DNA of 64,000 nucleotides from Polytrichum commune (Eukaryota > Streptophyta > Polytrichopsida > Polytrichales > Polytrichaceae). The notes beneath the pieces were generated by a model. That model did not search any database. It was not told where the DNA came from and was given only the letters and a program-made list of their open reading frames with translations. Shown piece after piece: positions 13,302 to 23,383 of the stretch; the stretch's first letter is position 1, and each line of letters opens with the position of its first letter. The stretch is from the NCBI GenBank assembly GCA_950295325.1, contig OX485803.1, positions 8,432,001 through 8,496,000 on the forward strand, read 5' to 3'. The position numbers were made by a program, and so were the translations under genes.

Positions 13302-13995
13302 CTTAACTAGAACCTACTCAAAAAAATTTGGAGCCAATTTTTGTAGGTGCATTGGGATAGCCGTAGTGCCTTCATCATAATCGAGAGAGAGCTTTACTTG
13401 GTTTTTAGGAAAGACTTTGTTTATTTGGTAAAGCCATGTGGGGACGGGCCTTAAGCTATACAAGTGTTTCATCCTTCATATGACCTTCTAAGGCCCACTT
13501 TAGTAAGTGACAATAGGTTTTCCCGGTCCATTTTACTAGACTTCTCCGCCTAAACTCTCAACATGAGCCAAATTGGGTCCACTTGTTGGACACCGAACGT
13601 TTATACCGTTGGTCCATTAAAGGTTGATTCTCTTCACTGCACTTTCCCCTCATGAACATGCAAACCTAATATTTACTTGTGACAAGGTTGGGCCTAAAAA
13701 AAATTGATAACATTGGACCGGATTGAGGGCTTAATGCATATGAATCAAGCCAGTGCTTAGGCTAGCACCAAGCCATGTATAAAGGGGGCCTACAAATGGA
13801 TACCTATTGGCAGTTATCATTGGAGGGGACCCCAAAACAAAATGACGAGAAAAATATGTGTTAGCAATCCAATACAAGCAAGTTATTTATTTACTTATTT
13901 ACTTACTTACTTTTTCTTTCTTTCTTTTATAAATTTTATGCACAAGAAAATATACATAGGGTTGGCTTAAAAAATCCTCATCTGCATTGAGACTA
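13302..13995. other. gene-free stretch
   Basis: There is a TTTA/TTAC low-complexity patch at about 13885-13930. Nothing else is recognised. Confidence 0.5.
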
Positions 13996-13999
13996 TATT

Positions 14000-15050
14000 G
14001 CAATTGGGACTATAGGTCCAACATCCGCAGTGCTTGTACCCACACCCTCATCTATATTTTCCTGCGACTATATATGTCTCTTCCAAATCCCTTGCCTCGG
14101 GATCCACATTGACACCACAATAATCATGAAGAATGCGATTAAGTTCTCTTTCCTCCTCATGATGATCAAGTGCCATTTGTTGCAGTTTAAAGTATCTCAT
14201 GTTAGACACCCCAAAACAATATCAAAGACATTGGAGATGTCTTCCATTTCTATATCATGGGGATTCATCACGATTTTTAATACCGATGCGGTCCTCATGA
14301 CATCCATATTGGTGGATCTTGTGGGAATAATTCATGTCCGATTCGGGTAGATCGACCACTATTGCATATGTGAATAGAGTGCCGGGGAGAGTAACACCCG
14401 AATGCTTCTTCATATGGAAACGTGCCCATTGATGAGCCCTTTGCAAAATGCTGCTATGAGAAAGACTCACACGATTGTTCAAACCCACCTTCCCAAACTT
14501 CGCATACTCCAATTTCCCTTCATTCATGTCATCTATAGAAACATTATAATGCACAAACTCAAAATGCTCCTCCCTATTATCTTTGCAACCCAACCATGCC
14601 CAAGAAGGTGTCCAAACCCTTGTCCCTCAACCTCTTGCAAGAGACAACATGATCCATTGGAGGACTCACAACTTGTCCCCAACAAACCTTACTTTTCTTG
14701 TTCAACACCGGTAGATTACTAGAATTCCCCTTCACAACCATTTGAAAATGTTTGTGTTTCAATGCCCCACAATGCCCCATGGAGCACAAGTCCACCACAC
14801 AGTCCTCCTCAATGAACTTCCTCAAATTCACAAGGAGTCCAATGCCGATGTCCATTCCACCCACCACAATTGTCACATATGCTTCAAAATACTTGAATGA
14901 CGGATGCATTTGTTTTTGGTCTTTGAACCGAGCAAGTGCACTCATCCTCAAAGCCATAGCAAGGAGCTCCAAAATCGAGCAACATGCAATGAATGCAAAC
15001 CACCTTCCAAACAAACACAAAAAGCCCATCCAATGAATAGGGAGAACCAA
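14000..15050 (-). mobile_element. broken HUH-Rep element (replitron-like)
   Basis: Minus-strand coding text here resembles a repetitive plant family with HUH-endonuclease (Rep) features. A beta-strand-like YVTIVVGG segment is followed about 40 residues later by GALKHKHFQMV (HKHFQ at 14742-14756), which fits the His-x-His-x-Gln metal-binding motif of HUH nucleases. Downstream text (NREEHFEFVHYNVS, GKVGLNN, LQRAHQWARFHM) belongs to the same family by my recollection. HUH transposons of this kind include the replitrons described in green algae; their Rep nicks one DNA strand using a downstream tyrosine. The copy is broken, with several breaks, and is a fossil. No helicase part or element ends were found, so the boundaries are coding limits only. 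An endogenous Rep of another origin cannot be excluded. Confidence 0.5.
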
Positions 15051-15066
15051 TGATCACATTGATTGT

Positions 15067-15268
15067 CCCAATTAGTGTGTGTTACTATTTAGAGTTACAC
15101 GGTGCAATAACGTCACACTCGTGAGTTCATTTTAACTAACAGAAGTTCAGTAGATTGCCTGAACATTATAGAATATAAATGACCTTGCTTGGCAAAATAT
15201 TCCATTCTCAATAAATAATTATAGCAATGTGTAAATCTAAATAGTATAGTAACACGCACTAATTGGGG
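15067..15268. mobile_element. about 200-bp element with inverted ends
   Basis: The left end CCCAATTAGTGTGTGTTACT is repeated inverted at the right as CCCAATTAGTGCGTGTTACT, with about 27-30 bp related on each side. It abuts the start of the tandem array. No coding capacity; family unknown. Confidence 0.6.
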
Positions 15269-15279
15269 TAAGCAATGTA

Positions 15280-16140
15280 GTTACACATAAACCGGTTGAG
15301 TTTGAGAAATAATTGATTGGAGTTCAAGAGTTCATGCGAATTACGACCGTTCTAAAAGAATCTATGGAATATACCTCCCACTAGTAGAGAGAAGCCGATT
15401 GATCACAACATGTAACCGATTGGACTCGAAACGAAGACACTAGGATCTTGATCGATTATGCGAAAGAAAATCCTCCCCGATCGACCATTGTTGGGAATTA
15501 GCGACCGTTCTAAAAGAATCTACGGAATATACCTCCCATTAGTAGAGAGAAATTAACCGATCGATCATAACATGTAACCTATTGGACTCGGAACGAAGAC
15601 ACTAGGATCTTGATGGATTATGCGAAGAAAAATCCTCCCCGATCGGCCATTGTTGGGAATTAGCGACCGTTCTAAAAGAATCTATAGAATATACCTCCCA
15701 TTAGTAGAGAGAAACCGATCGATCATAACATGTAACCGATTGGACTCGGAACGAAGACACTAGGATCTCGATCGATTATGCGAAGAAAAATCCTCCCCGA
15801 TCGGCCATTGTTGGGAATTAACGACCGTTCTAAAATAATTTATGGAATATACCTCCCATTAGTAGAGAGAAGCCGATCGATCACAACATGTAACCGATTG
15901 GACTCGGAACGAAGACACTAAGATCTTGATCGATTATATATGCGAAGAAAAATCCTCCCCGATCGGCCATTGTTGGGAATTAACGACCGTTCTAAAAGAA
16001 TCTATGGAATATACATCCCATTAGTAGAGAGAAACCAATGGATCACAACATGTAACCGATTGGACTTGGAATGAAAACACTAGGATATTGATGGATTATG
16101 CAAAGAAAAGTCCTCCCCCATCGGCCATTGTTGGGAATTT
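15280..16140 (+). repeat. tandem array, five units of about 160 bp
   Basis: A 64-bp leader (GTTACACATAAACCGGTTGA and following) precedes units starting CGACCGTTCTAAAA at 15344, 15502, 15664, 15822 and 15984, with alternating lengths of about 158 and 162 bp. Units are near-identical and contain AACATGTAACCGATTGGACT. The last unit runs out at about 16138. A single diverged copy with the same leader lies at 40542, so the array appears to be an internal amplification of a dispersed element. Confidence 0.9.
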
Positions 16141-17030
16141 GTGGCATGACCCGAGTACACATGACTCGTACGGTGGTAAAGGGCACGACCCACGACTGAA
16201 TCATTGAGTCCGAAATCCTCGTAGGTTACTAACCATAGGGTGACTGGTAGGTGCTTACACCGCTCTTTTTTGGACATGGCCAAGGGATTGAAGTATCGTC
16301 CCATTTTAGTAAAGGGTTTAGGGTTTACACGAGGGCTCAAAACCAAAGAAATCGCAAAACCCAGGTTCACTCGTACAAACATTAGTATATAAAATGTGAG
16401 CAAAGCATCGATACTTTTTCATATAATAAAGATATGATAATTTTCAACCTCCAAAACATTGATTCCATGTTCCTAGTTTTGAGCACATGAATCGTGGGGT
16501 TTTGAGGTGTCTTGACTGAACGTTGTTTTTATTAACACAACATTGACCCACGGTTTTAGTATGTCAAAATTAGAGTGGACCACACTACAACATTGGGTGA
16601 AGCGCCACAGATTGCTAAGCACTTCCCAACGTCCAAAACCAACTTGAAAGTTCGGAGACTCCGATGGAGATAGAGCGTCCGAGTTTCTCGGAGTCCATTC
16701 AGCAAGGGTTTGAAGGTTGTGCTTAAGTTTTATACTGTGCATGTAGCTAGTTAGACTGTGACTGGAAGCATCCTCTTTGGTGAGCTATATATATATATAT
16801 GTACGTGCGGTGGTAGTAGCTAGTGTAGTGTGAGTTAAAGAAGGTTTGGTTTCAAAGGCAAGTTGACCCAGCAGTGGAAGGTCAAAATGAATAAAAATCT
16901 AAGATACCCCGTAAAAGTTATCCAACAAAGGCTGCAAGTTGACTGATTAAAAGTTCCAGTTCTGATTGGCCCACTACGAGATGGAACCCGTGTTCTTTTT
17001 AATTTCTAATTTTAAAATCGGGGTTAAGTA

Positions 17031-17069
<39 letters not shown>

Positions 17070-17134
17070 TGAGTGGGCATGAATGAGAGATGCTTAATTT
17101 CATTCTTTCTAAGTTAATCAAAGTCGCAAGCTCA
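16141..17134. other. gene-free stretch with microsatellites
   Basis: There is a TA run near 16787-16801 and a GA microsatellite at 17034-17068. Minus-strand frames at 16080-16403 and 16473-16742 are not recognised. Confidence 0.5.
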
Positions 17135-17386
17135 GGGCCGCTTCAAACGGGTCCCAAGTATGGTGTGGTAACACTATTTTGGAGGTGAGGCTTGGGACTT
17201 GTGTTGAGAGTTGGGTCAAGGTTAAAAGCTAGACCCAGCTCTCGACACAAGTCCCGTGAAGAGTTTTGTATAAAATAATCAATACCGACTTTAATGAGGA
17301 TTAGCCATATTTCGATAGTTTTTTGAGGTTCCAAAGTTGGGACTTGTTAACATGAGTGGAATAGAGGACCCCATGTGAACGGGGTC
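17135..17386. mobile_element. Tourist-like MITE (diverged)
   Basis: It starts GGGCCGCTTCAAACGGGTCC and ends GGACCCCATGTGAAC plus a few bases. The interior (GGAGGTGAGGCTTGGGACTT, then a GACTTGTTAACATGAGTGGA block) matches the member at 29157. The flanks are TCA and TCC, an imperfect 3-bp duplication. Confidence 0.65.
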
Positions 17387-17752
17387 TCCAATGTGAATTT
17401 GAGATGGGTTTACATAGCATGGTTGAGGGGCATGGTTCAATGTCTCGTGGTAGAGATAGTCCCATATTTATCAAACAAGAAACCCTAATGTGAGTGCATT
17501 TTGTGTGGACATGTTTTATGTTCTAACATATGGAGAGAGGTTTAATGAAAAAAGAATATCAAACATTGCAATCAACAAATCCAAACATGGAACATGAGAG
17601 TTAGGCTTGTTATTTACGGGGTCGAGATCACTATCTTTTGGATTTCCAAAGTGAAAGTCATAGATGATTTGTAGTAATTTATTTTCCCCCTCTAGAAATG
17701 TATAACTCTAACTTGGATTTGTCCCTATAAGCTAGAACCAATGTTGGACCCA

Positions 17753-18028
17753 TAAGTAAACAAATAATCAACGTCGGGCAATCCGAAATGAATTTGAGGC
17801 CGTTGGCCCTATCCTGCTCAAGAATCCTCTTGATGTAGGGTGGGGTTTGTTGCCTACCTTGTGGTGGGCGGGCGGGCGGGCGGGCGGGCTCTTGGCTTCT
17901 ACCTACCTAGCCAATTTTTATGTCAAGTAGAGAGAAGATTTCACAACGGGAATCAAACCGCCAACCACTCCATTCGGAAATGGGTACCTCTCCACTATCA
18001 TCCGGTAGTTTAGGGTCATCTTGGACCT
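17753..18028 (-). mobile_element. tRNA-derived SINE, TTATT-tailed type
   Basis: A perfect 12-bp target duplication ATGTTGGACCCA flanks it (17741-17752 and 18029-18040). On the minus strand it starts GGTCCAAGATGACCCTAAAC, has a box A-like region (ATGATAGTGGAGAGG) and a box B GGTTTGATTCC, and ends in a short AT-rich tail. A GGGC microsatellite has grown inside it (about 17866-17889). It matches the copies at 25223 (head only) and 63439 (full length). Confidence 0.88.
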
Positions 18029-18040
18029 ATGTTGGACCCA

Positions 18041-19004
18041 ATAGACAAGTGAAAGCATGGGGATCATTAATTAACATCAAAAAACGTTGTTAAGAAAAAC
18101 CACATGTGGTTATTACATCTTTAGTGATGACCAAATATTGATATTTGATGGGTATGTCAAGGTGAGAGAATATCCGTATACCCGAGTTATTTTGGGGATC
18201 CATACCAACCTAAACCGTATTGATAGTAAGACGGGTTTTTCACATGTATGAAGGGTTCTTGCATGGTGTGTGTATATATATATAACACAAAGGTGTCTAG
18301 AGCACCATCAAAGGAAAAAGGAACAACTTAACTTCCCATGGGGACCTAGTCCCCCCCCCCCTTCTTTGGGGGTTGATTGATTCATTTTTCTTGGCAATTG
18401 GCTTCTCAATTTATGGAAGGAATTAAAACAAAGGGAGGCATCATGAAAAGCATCACATCCACACATTTAGACACCACGAAGATCATGGGTCGTTAGTGGT
18501 GGATTTTAGGTATCCAATCGACTACTTTAGACTTCACATTAACATGCAAGTTATAGATTTCTCTGTCCCATTAGTGGGGTTGGGGTAAGTGTTAACAAAA
18601 CCTACCAAGGGGGAGTGTGAACGTGCTTATTATGATGTATCAACCCATGGCTATCAATAATAGCCAGTTGAGCCCATAGGGCCTCACTTACACCAATATG
18701 ACTTATTAGTGTGGTTTACCTATTGGAGATACTGCATATGCTGGTATATATAGCTATGTAAATGACAATAGTGTTGTTGACATAAAATGACCATGATTTT
18801 GCGAACACTTTGACACATAAATCCCAACTTAGAGGTCTTGATGTCTATGCAGTCATGATTGTGAATGTCTTCATGGTAAATGAAATGAATGGAGTTCAAA
18901 GCAAGATGCTAACTGGAGGCATTTTATGGTTGGGTTTAAAAAGTTTGGTAACCAAGGGGTTGATTATAGTACGTAGTGAGATTAGAGTGGGATGAATCAA
19001 CAAC
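18041..19004. other. gene-free stretch
   Basis: No recognisable gene. A TA run lies near 18272-18285 and a poly-C run near 18351-18361. Confidence 0.5.
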
Positions 19005-19868
19005 AAACCTAGAGGTAGGTGGGTCTTCAAGTGGCTCGTTCTTGTAATTGTGTGCCATGATTTGATCAGTATGTCGTTTAGTGATAATCAAAGAGCAAAC
19101 ATCATAAAAACACATGTTTAGAAGAGATTGGACTACGTCTTCAGATATTGAGGGCCGCTTCACACTATGGCCGAAGTTCGAGAGGCCATCGATTCCCACC
19201 GATCAAACTAGAAGAAACCAAGAATTTGGCCTCTCGAACCTTCACACTAAAGGCTGAAGTCCAAAGGCCGTCGCTCTCCAAAATGCTTGCATGGTAGTAC
19301 TTTTTTGACCAAGGCGATGAATTCTCAAAGGAAGTTTGGGTCAGACATGAATGGAAACCCAAACTATGGTTGAGAGGCCGTCGATTTATTTTCATAGAAA
19401 AAAAAACCAAAAACCGACAAGATTTTGGGCATTAGATTGGAGGGGTTGTTTTGGGTAGGGAATAAAGTGGGATGCTCCTTCTTCCTTTGGACTTTGGGCT
19501 TGGTCTTTGGAGGCTTCACATTATGGCCGTCCAAGGCGAGAGGCCGTGGGAGTTCATGGCCAAAGGTTTGGACCTTGGACTTGGTCTTTGGAGGCTTCAC
19601 ACTCTGCCCGGCCAAAGGAAGGCTCCAATTCTTGTATTGTATTGGCTATTTTTCAGCCCATTTCTTCATACTCTCAACAAAGCTTGGCCATTCAATCCCA
19701 CGGCCCTCTCGACTTGGACGACCATAGTGTGAAGCAACCCTAATAACTACTGTATGCTTGATAGTAGTGAACGCAACTGGGAGGACCGTACATATCCAGT
19801 TAAGAAATCAACAAACATGCACTCCAAATGACCATAATTACATAAGGGGAGGTCCGGGTTTCAATCGG
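19005..19868 (+). repeat. dispersed repeat, copy 1 (interrupted, truncated)
   Basis: The outer parts (about 19005-19151 and 19741-19868) match the copies at 50371 and 52493 in blocks such as AAACACATGTTTAGAAGAGA and TAATAACTACT. The copy is split by the Tourist-like element at 19152-19740 and stops earlier at its 3' side than the other two. Family unknown; no coding frame. Confidence 0.7.
19152..19740. mobile_element. Tourist-like MITE inserted in a repeat
   Basis: The ends are GGGCCGCTTCACACTATGG and, read inward from the right, GGGTTGCTTCACACTATGG. The flanks are TGA (19149-19151) and TAA (19741-19743). Two uninterrupted copies of the host repeat (TAA at 50518-50520 and at 52759-52761 inverted) show the empty site with a single TAA, so the duplication was TAA with one later change. 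The interior has three or more diverged copies of its own end (GAGGCTTCACA...), which create chance frames. Confidence 0.85.
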
Positions 19869-20040
19869 TTTTGGCGCCCTCCCCAGCCAGCTCAGTAGGT
19901 GTTGTGAAACGAAAGCCATGGGTACGTGGGGGAACGCGCGGTGGGAACACGGGCGGAAGCGTACTCACTAAGCACGGACCAGAGTGACTAAACCATACAC
20001 TAATCAGGTTGCTTAACTTACTTAATGGGCTTCCTTCTCC

Positions 20041-22220
20041 CTCGTCACCCCCCTCCTTGCCTTGCCCTTTCTTCATCGCCATCTTCTTGTGCTGCTTCTT
20101 CGCGCTTCTTCGATTCAGTACGACCTCGGTTGCGGCTTTCTCCCGCTCTAACTGACATCCGCTCTCGCCTTCTCGGCAGTCGTCGACTCCTTATTTCATA
20201 GCTTTATAGCCGTTCTCTCTGTGCATCTTTCAAGCCATTCACCATATCCTGTAGATCATTATCTCGCCCGTGCAAGGGTTTTGAGTATGCGTCGAGTTTC
20301 CTCGCGGTTCGCATCGATTGCATGTGCGGGGAGTGTTCGCTGTGCATCACTAACAAGTTCTGGTGTCCAGCTACGGTGGTAGGCGATCTATTTAAGGCGC
20401 GTGCAATTTGTGAAGGAGAAGAGGGTTTGGGAGTTCTCGAGGGTTTGGTGTGCTTCGTTCGGTCAGATGATGAAGGGATGCTAGTATTCTCTCAGGTGGA
20501 ACGACATAGAAGAGTATTATTCTCTTAGCAGGAGAGCTTTGTGAGGCAAGTTGGTTGGAAAGAGATTTTTCGCAAGGGTTTGCTAGTAAATCTGGATGCG
20601 AGGCGTTGCGACTTAACCTTTCGGAAACAATACAGGTTTGTAGTTGATCCTTCTTTTATTTACCTGACAGATTTGCTTGTTTTAGTGCAGGTTGTTCTTG
20701 TTCTTTGTCTTCGTCTTCCGTCTTTCTCCTGGTCTCATGAATCCTGTATTTCTTCTCTTTGGTCCATGAGTGTATGCAGGAGGGATTTTTTCCCCTTTCT
20801 TCACGGGGTCCTGTATGCTGTGGTAACATTCATAGTTCTTCTTTGTGTTGGTGGTGCTCTAGTTTGGGAATCGCAGAGTTCACTGTCTGAAGTGTTGTGA
20901 GTCTTGATCTTCCGAAGGGATTCTGGAAGTTGTTTCATTAAGAAGTTAGTTGTTGGTGCATTTAAAAGAGTGCTCATTTCTGAGCTCATGGTTGTGCTGC
21001 TCTGTGGATGGATGACATTCTCGACCAGTTTTTTTAGGTTCATGATGATCCCTCGTTCCTAGAGTAAGAGGTAGAGGATGAAGGAAGTTCCTGTGTTTTA
21101 TGGACAGGTTCTTTAGATTTTTTTTTTATTCCTGCCGTCTGTTGGAGGAACTGGCATCTACGTTCACTTCAGGAAATATCTTTGGGTGTTTACGTATTTG
21201 GATGTGTCTTCTTGTCTCTGGAGGAGATTTATCTTTCTTCTTTTCTCAAGCTGATTATTTTCAGCTACGCCTTGGGCACTCTGGTCAGCAGCTCTGACTA
21301 GGGTGTGAGGACAAGTTGGAAAGTGTCCTTAACACGAGTAGAATACATTGGATCTTGGGTGGTGTTGAGTGGTTCCTAGTCTAAGTGATTAGTCGGTTGA
21401 ATCCAAGGGAGGAAATTTAGTGTGGGAGAAAAGAGAGGTTGGAATTGTGAGGAAGGTGAGGGTTTTCGTCCATTGTGACGGATTCTTTCTTCACAGAATG
21501 CGAAGGTCTTACGTGGATGGCTTTATGTGTCAAAGAAAGCATCTATTGATATCGCGGGAGCATTTTTCCATTTTGATTTGCCGGAGTCAAACCGGAACAT
21601 TTGTGTTTTGTAGAAATGCTTTTTCAGAAAGCCTTGAGAAGGATTTTCTGCAGAGTGAAGGGTTTACGATGTTGAAGGTTATGCAAGTTGTTTCCAGTCA
21701 GTGTAGGTGTGTTATCGCAAAGTGGATACTCATGATTCCTTCATGTCCAATGCTAAGAGTAGCGTTTTCTTGAGACTTTAGATAACATTGGGCATCAGTG
21801 GGATATACATGAGGAAACCATGTAATATGCAGTCGTAATGGTTGACACCGTAGACTTCTCCCTTGATTCTCCGACTTGAGGGTGTAAATATTCCTGGTTT
21901 TCTCTAAATGCTGCTCTTCTTGCGCATATCAGGGTTCTCCAGCCGCTTGGTTACTGTGCTTGGTTTAATAAAGAAATTCCATATGGGTCTCCAGAGACGC
22001 ATTGTTTTACACGAAAGCATCGGAAATGAGAAGTTTGTCAAAGCCTGCTGGCGATCAAAGACCACATAATTCTTATGAATCCTTTATAGTCCCAAGAGGA
22101 GAAACACAGGAGTACAGGGTTAAAAATAAAAATAAAAGTCCACTGTCTGCAACTGTATGCTCTTCAGAAGCAGTGAGCTCCTTGTTATCTGGAATTGACA
22201 CGGGATTTTGTTTGGTGCAG
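20041..22220 (+). other. probable promoter, 5' leader and leader intron of the next gene
   Basis: From about 20040 the base composition changes to pyrimidine-rich, CTTC-rich sequence typical of plant 5' leaders. A good donor (ACAG then GTTTGT) lies at 20635/20636 and a good acceptor (TTTGGTGCAG) ends at 22220; the T-rich sequence between fits a 1.6-kb leader intron. Frames inside (for example 20541-20900) look like chance frames in a T-rich intron. The transcript start, about 20050-20110, is a guess. Confidence 0.35.
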
Positions 22221-22265
22221 GAAACGTTATCTGCATTGAAAGTGTACTCGACCTTTTCTGCAATC

Positions 22266-22583
22266 ATGAGTCTCAAGTGTTTGGCTTGCAATGCCATGGA
22301 GGGCTCAACTCAATCATTCCGAATTGAAGAAACTCTCCAGAGGTCACTATCTACAAGCTCTGAAGAAGGGGGTGCTTGCATGTTTGGGTGCTTTTCAAGG
22401 AGGCCAACTCATCATCATACAGTAGCAGATGTTCCAACCCAACCACAGGGTGCCCGGGTAGCTCCTGTTTTCGATGTGGATCGTGCACCGAGATTGACGC
22501 GGTGCTATGCTGTCCGCAGAGACTGCAGTTTCTTCAGAGACTGGTCAGTGAGTGAGATTGAGACCGCCACTCTAGTTGGTTAA
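22266..22583 (+). CDS. small conserved plant protein, MSLxCLxC type, function unknown
   Basis: This is a 105-residue protein. It begins MSLKCLACNAMEG and carries near its end APRLTRCYAVRRD followed by RDWSV. Angiosperms have a family of roughly 100-residue proteins that begin MSLxCLxC and end in R-x-x-x-RRDWSFED; this looks like a diverged member. No signal peptide, membrane segment or known enzyme motif is present; the middle is Ser- and His-rich. An in-frame ATG further upstream (22026) exists, but the family start and a likely splice acceptor at 22220 favour 22266. The 3' region to about 22950 has TGTA and AATAAT elements usable for polyadenylation. No neighbour suggests a function. Confidence 0.6.
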   Translation: MSLKCLACNAMEGSTQSFRIEETLQRSLSTSSEEGGACMFGCFSRRPTHHHTVADVPTQPQGARVAPVFDVDRAPRLTRCYAVRRDCSFFRDWSVSEIETATLVG

Positions 22584-23172
22584 AGAGCCAAATGAAGATG
22601 CTGAGAACAACTGTAGTAGGGGAATCTGTAATTAGGTTTGGCATATGCTTTCAGTAGTTAGGGTTGGGAGCTTGGCTTAGTCCTTACCTCATGGGCAGGG
22701 CTTGTTTCCAGGGTTTTGGGTTAGAGAGCAGGAATGTTGCCTGTGCTGAGTTTAATGTGTCCAGATTCTCTCCGTATGTGAGTTGAGTACTTTTCACACA
22801 GAGAATCTTGGATACACATACCGTTGTGCATGTGTGTTGAAAGGAGATGCACTTTGAGGTAGGGACGCAAAAATTTACCTTGGGCAGCATGCCCAGGCCT
22901 GTACTGTATTTTTGTACAATAATGCTTGTACTTTATGTCAATTTGTTGTGTTTCCTTTTTGCATTCTTTCCTCCAATTCATAGACACTTGGCAGACATAG
23001 TGCAAGATCCACAAGGCATCTGATTATGTTTGCCCCTTCACCCAACGGAAGATTACAAACTCTACAGGTGTTTTCACTGATTTCTGCAAAGTAGGTGCTT
23101 TTATACGGGCTGCTATTTCACAGTACCTTTTTGCCGTGTCGCGACTCTGCACCTGTTTACAGTTGGTACACA

Positions 23173-23383
23173 GTTGCACTTCCATTACCTTACAGAAAAG
23201 CTGGATAGTTGCCTAACTTTACCTACAGTTCGACGAGACTCGAACGTTACAAGTTTGTTGTCTCTGAGACAACAGAGTTGCACTTCCCTTAGCTTACAGA
23301 AAAGCTGGATAGTTGCCTAACTTTACCTACAGTTTGATGAGACTAGGAACGTTACAAGTTTGTTGTCTCGGAGACAAATGATG
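23173..23383 (+). repeat. two-copy tandem duplication, 104 bp
   Basis: A unit starting GTTGCACTTCC occurs at 23173 and again at 23277, with shared blocks AGAAAAGCTGGATAGTTGCC and GTTACAAGTTTGTTGTCTC. It lies just downstream of the small conserved gene. Confidence 0.85.

Noticed and set aside
15344-16140. Regular direct repeats resembling a CRISPR array
   Set aside because: The repeats are about 160 bp and contiguous with no variable spacers, in a plant-type genome.
19364-19743. Several overlapping frames on both strands (81-100 codons)
   Set aside because: They run through internal repeats of a Tourist-like element, which keep several frames open by chance.
22002-22583. Longer version of the small conserved protein
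   Set aside because: The extra N-terminus is unlike the family start MSLxCLxC and crosses a likely splice acceptor at 22220.
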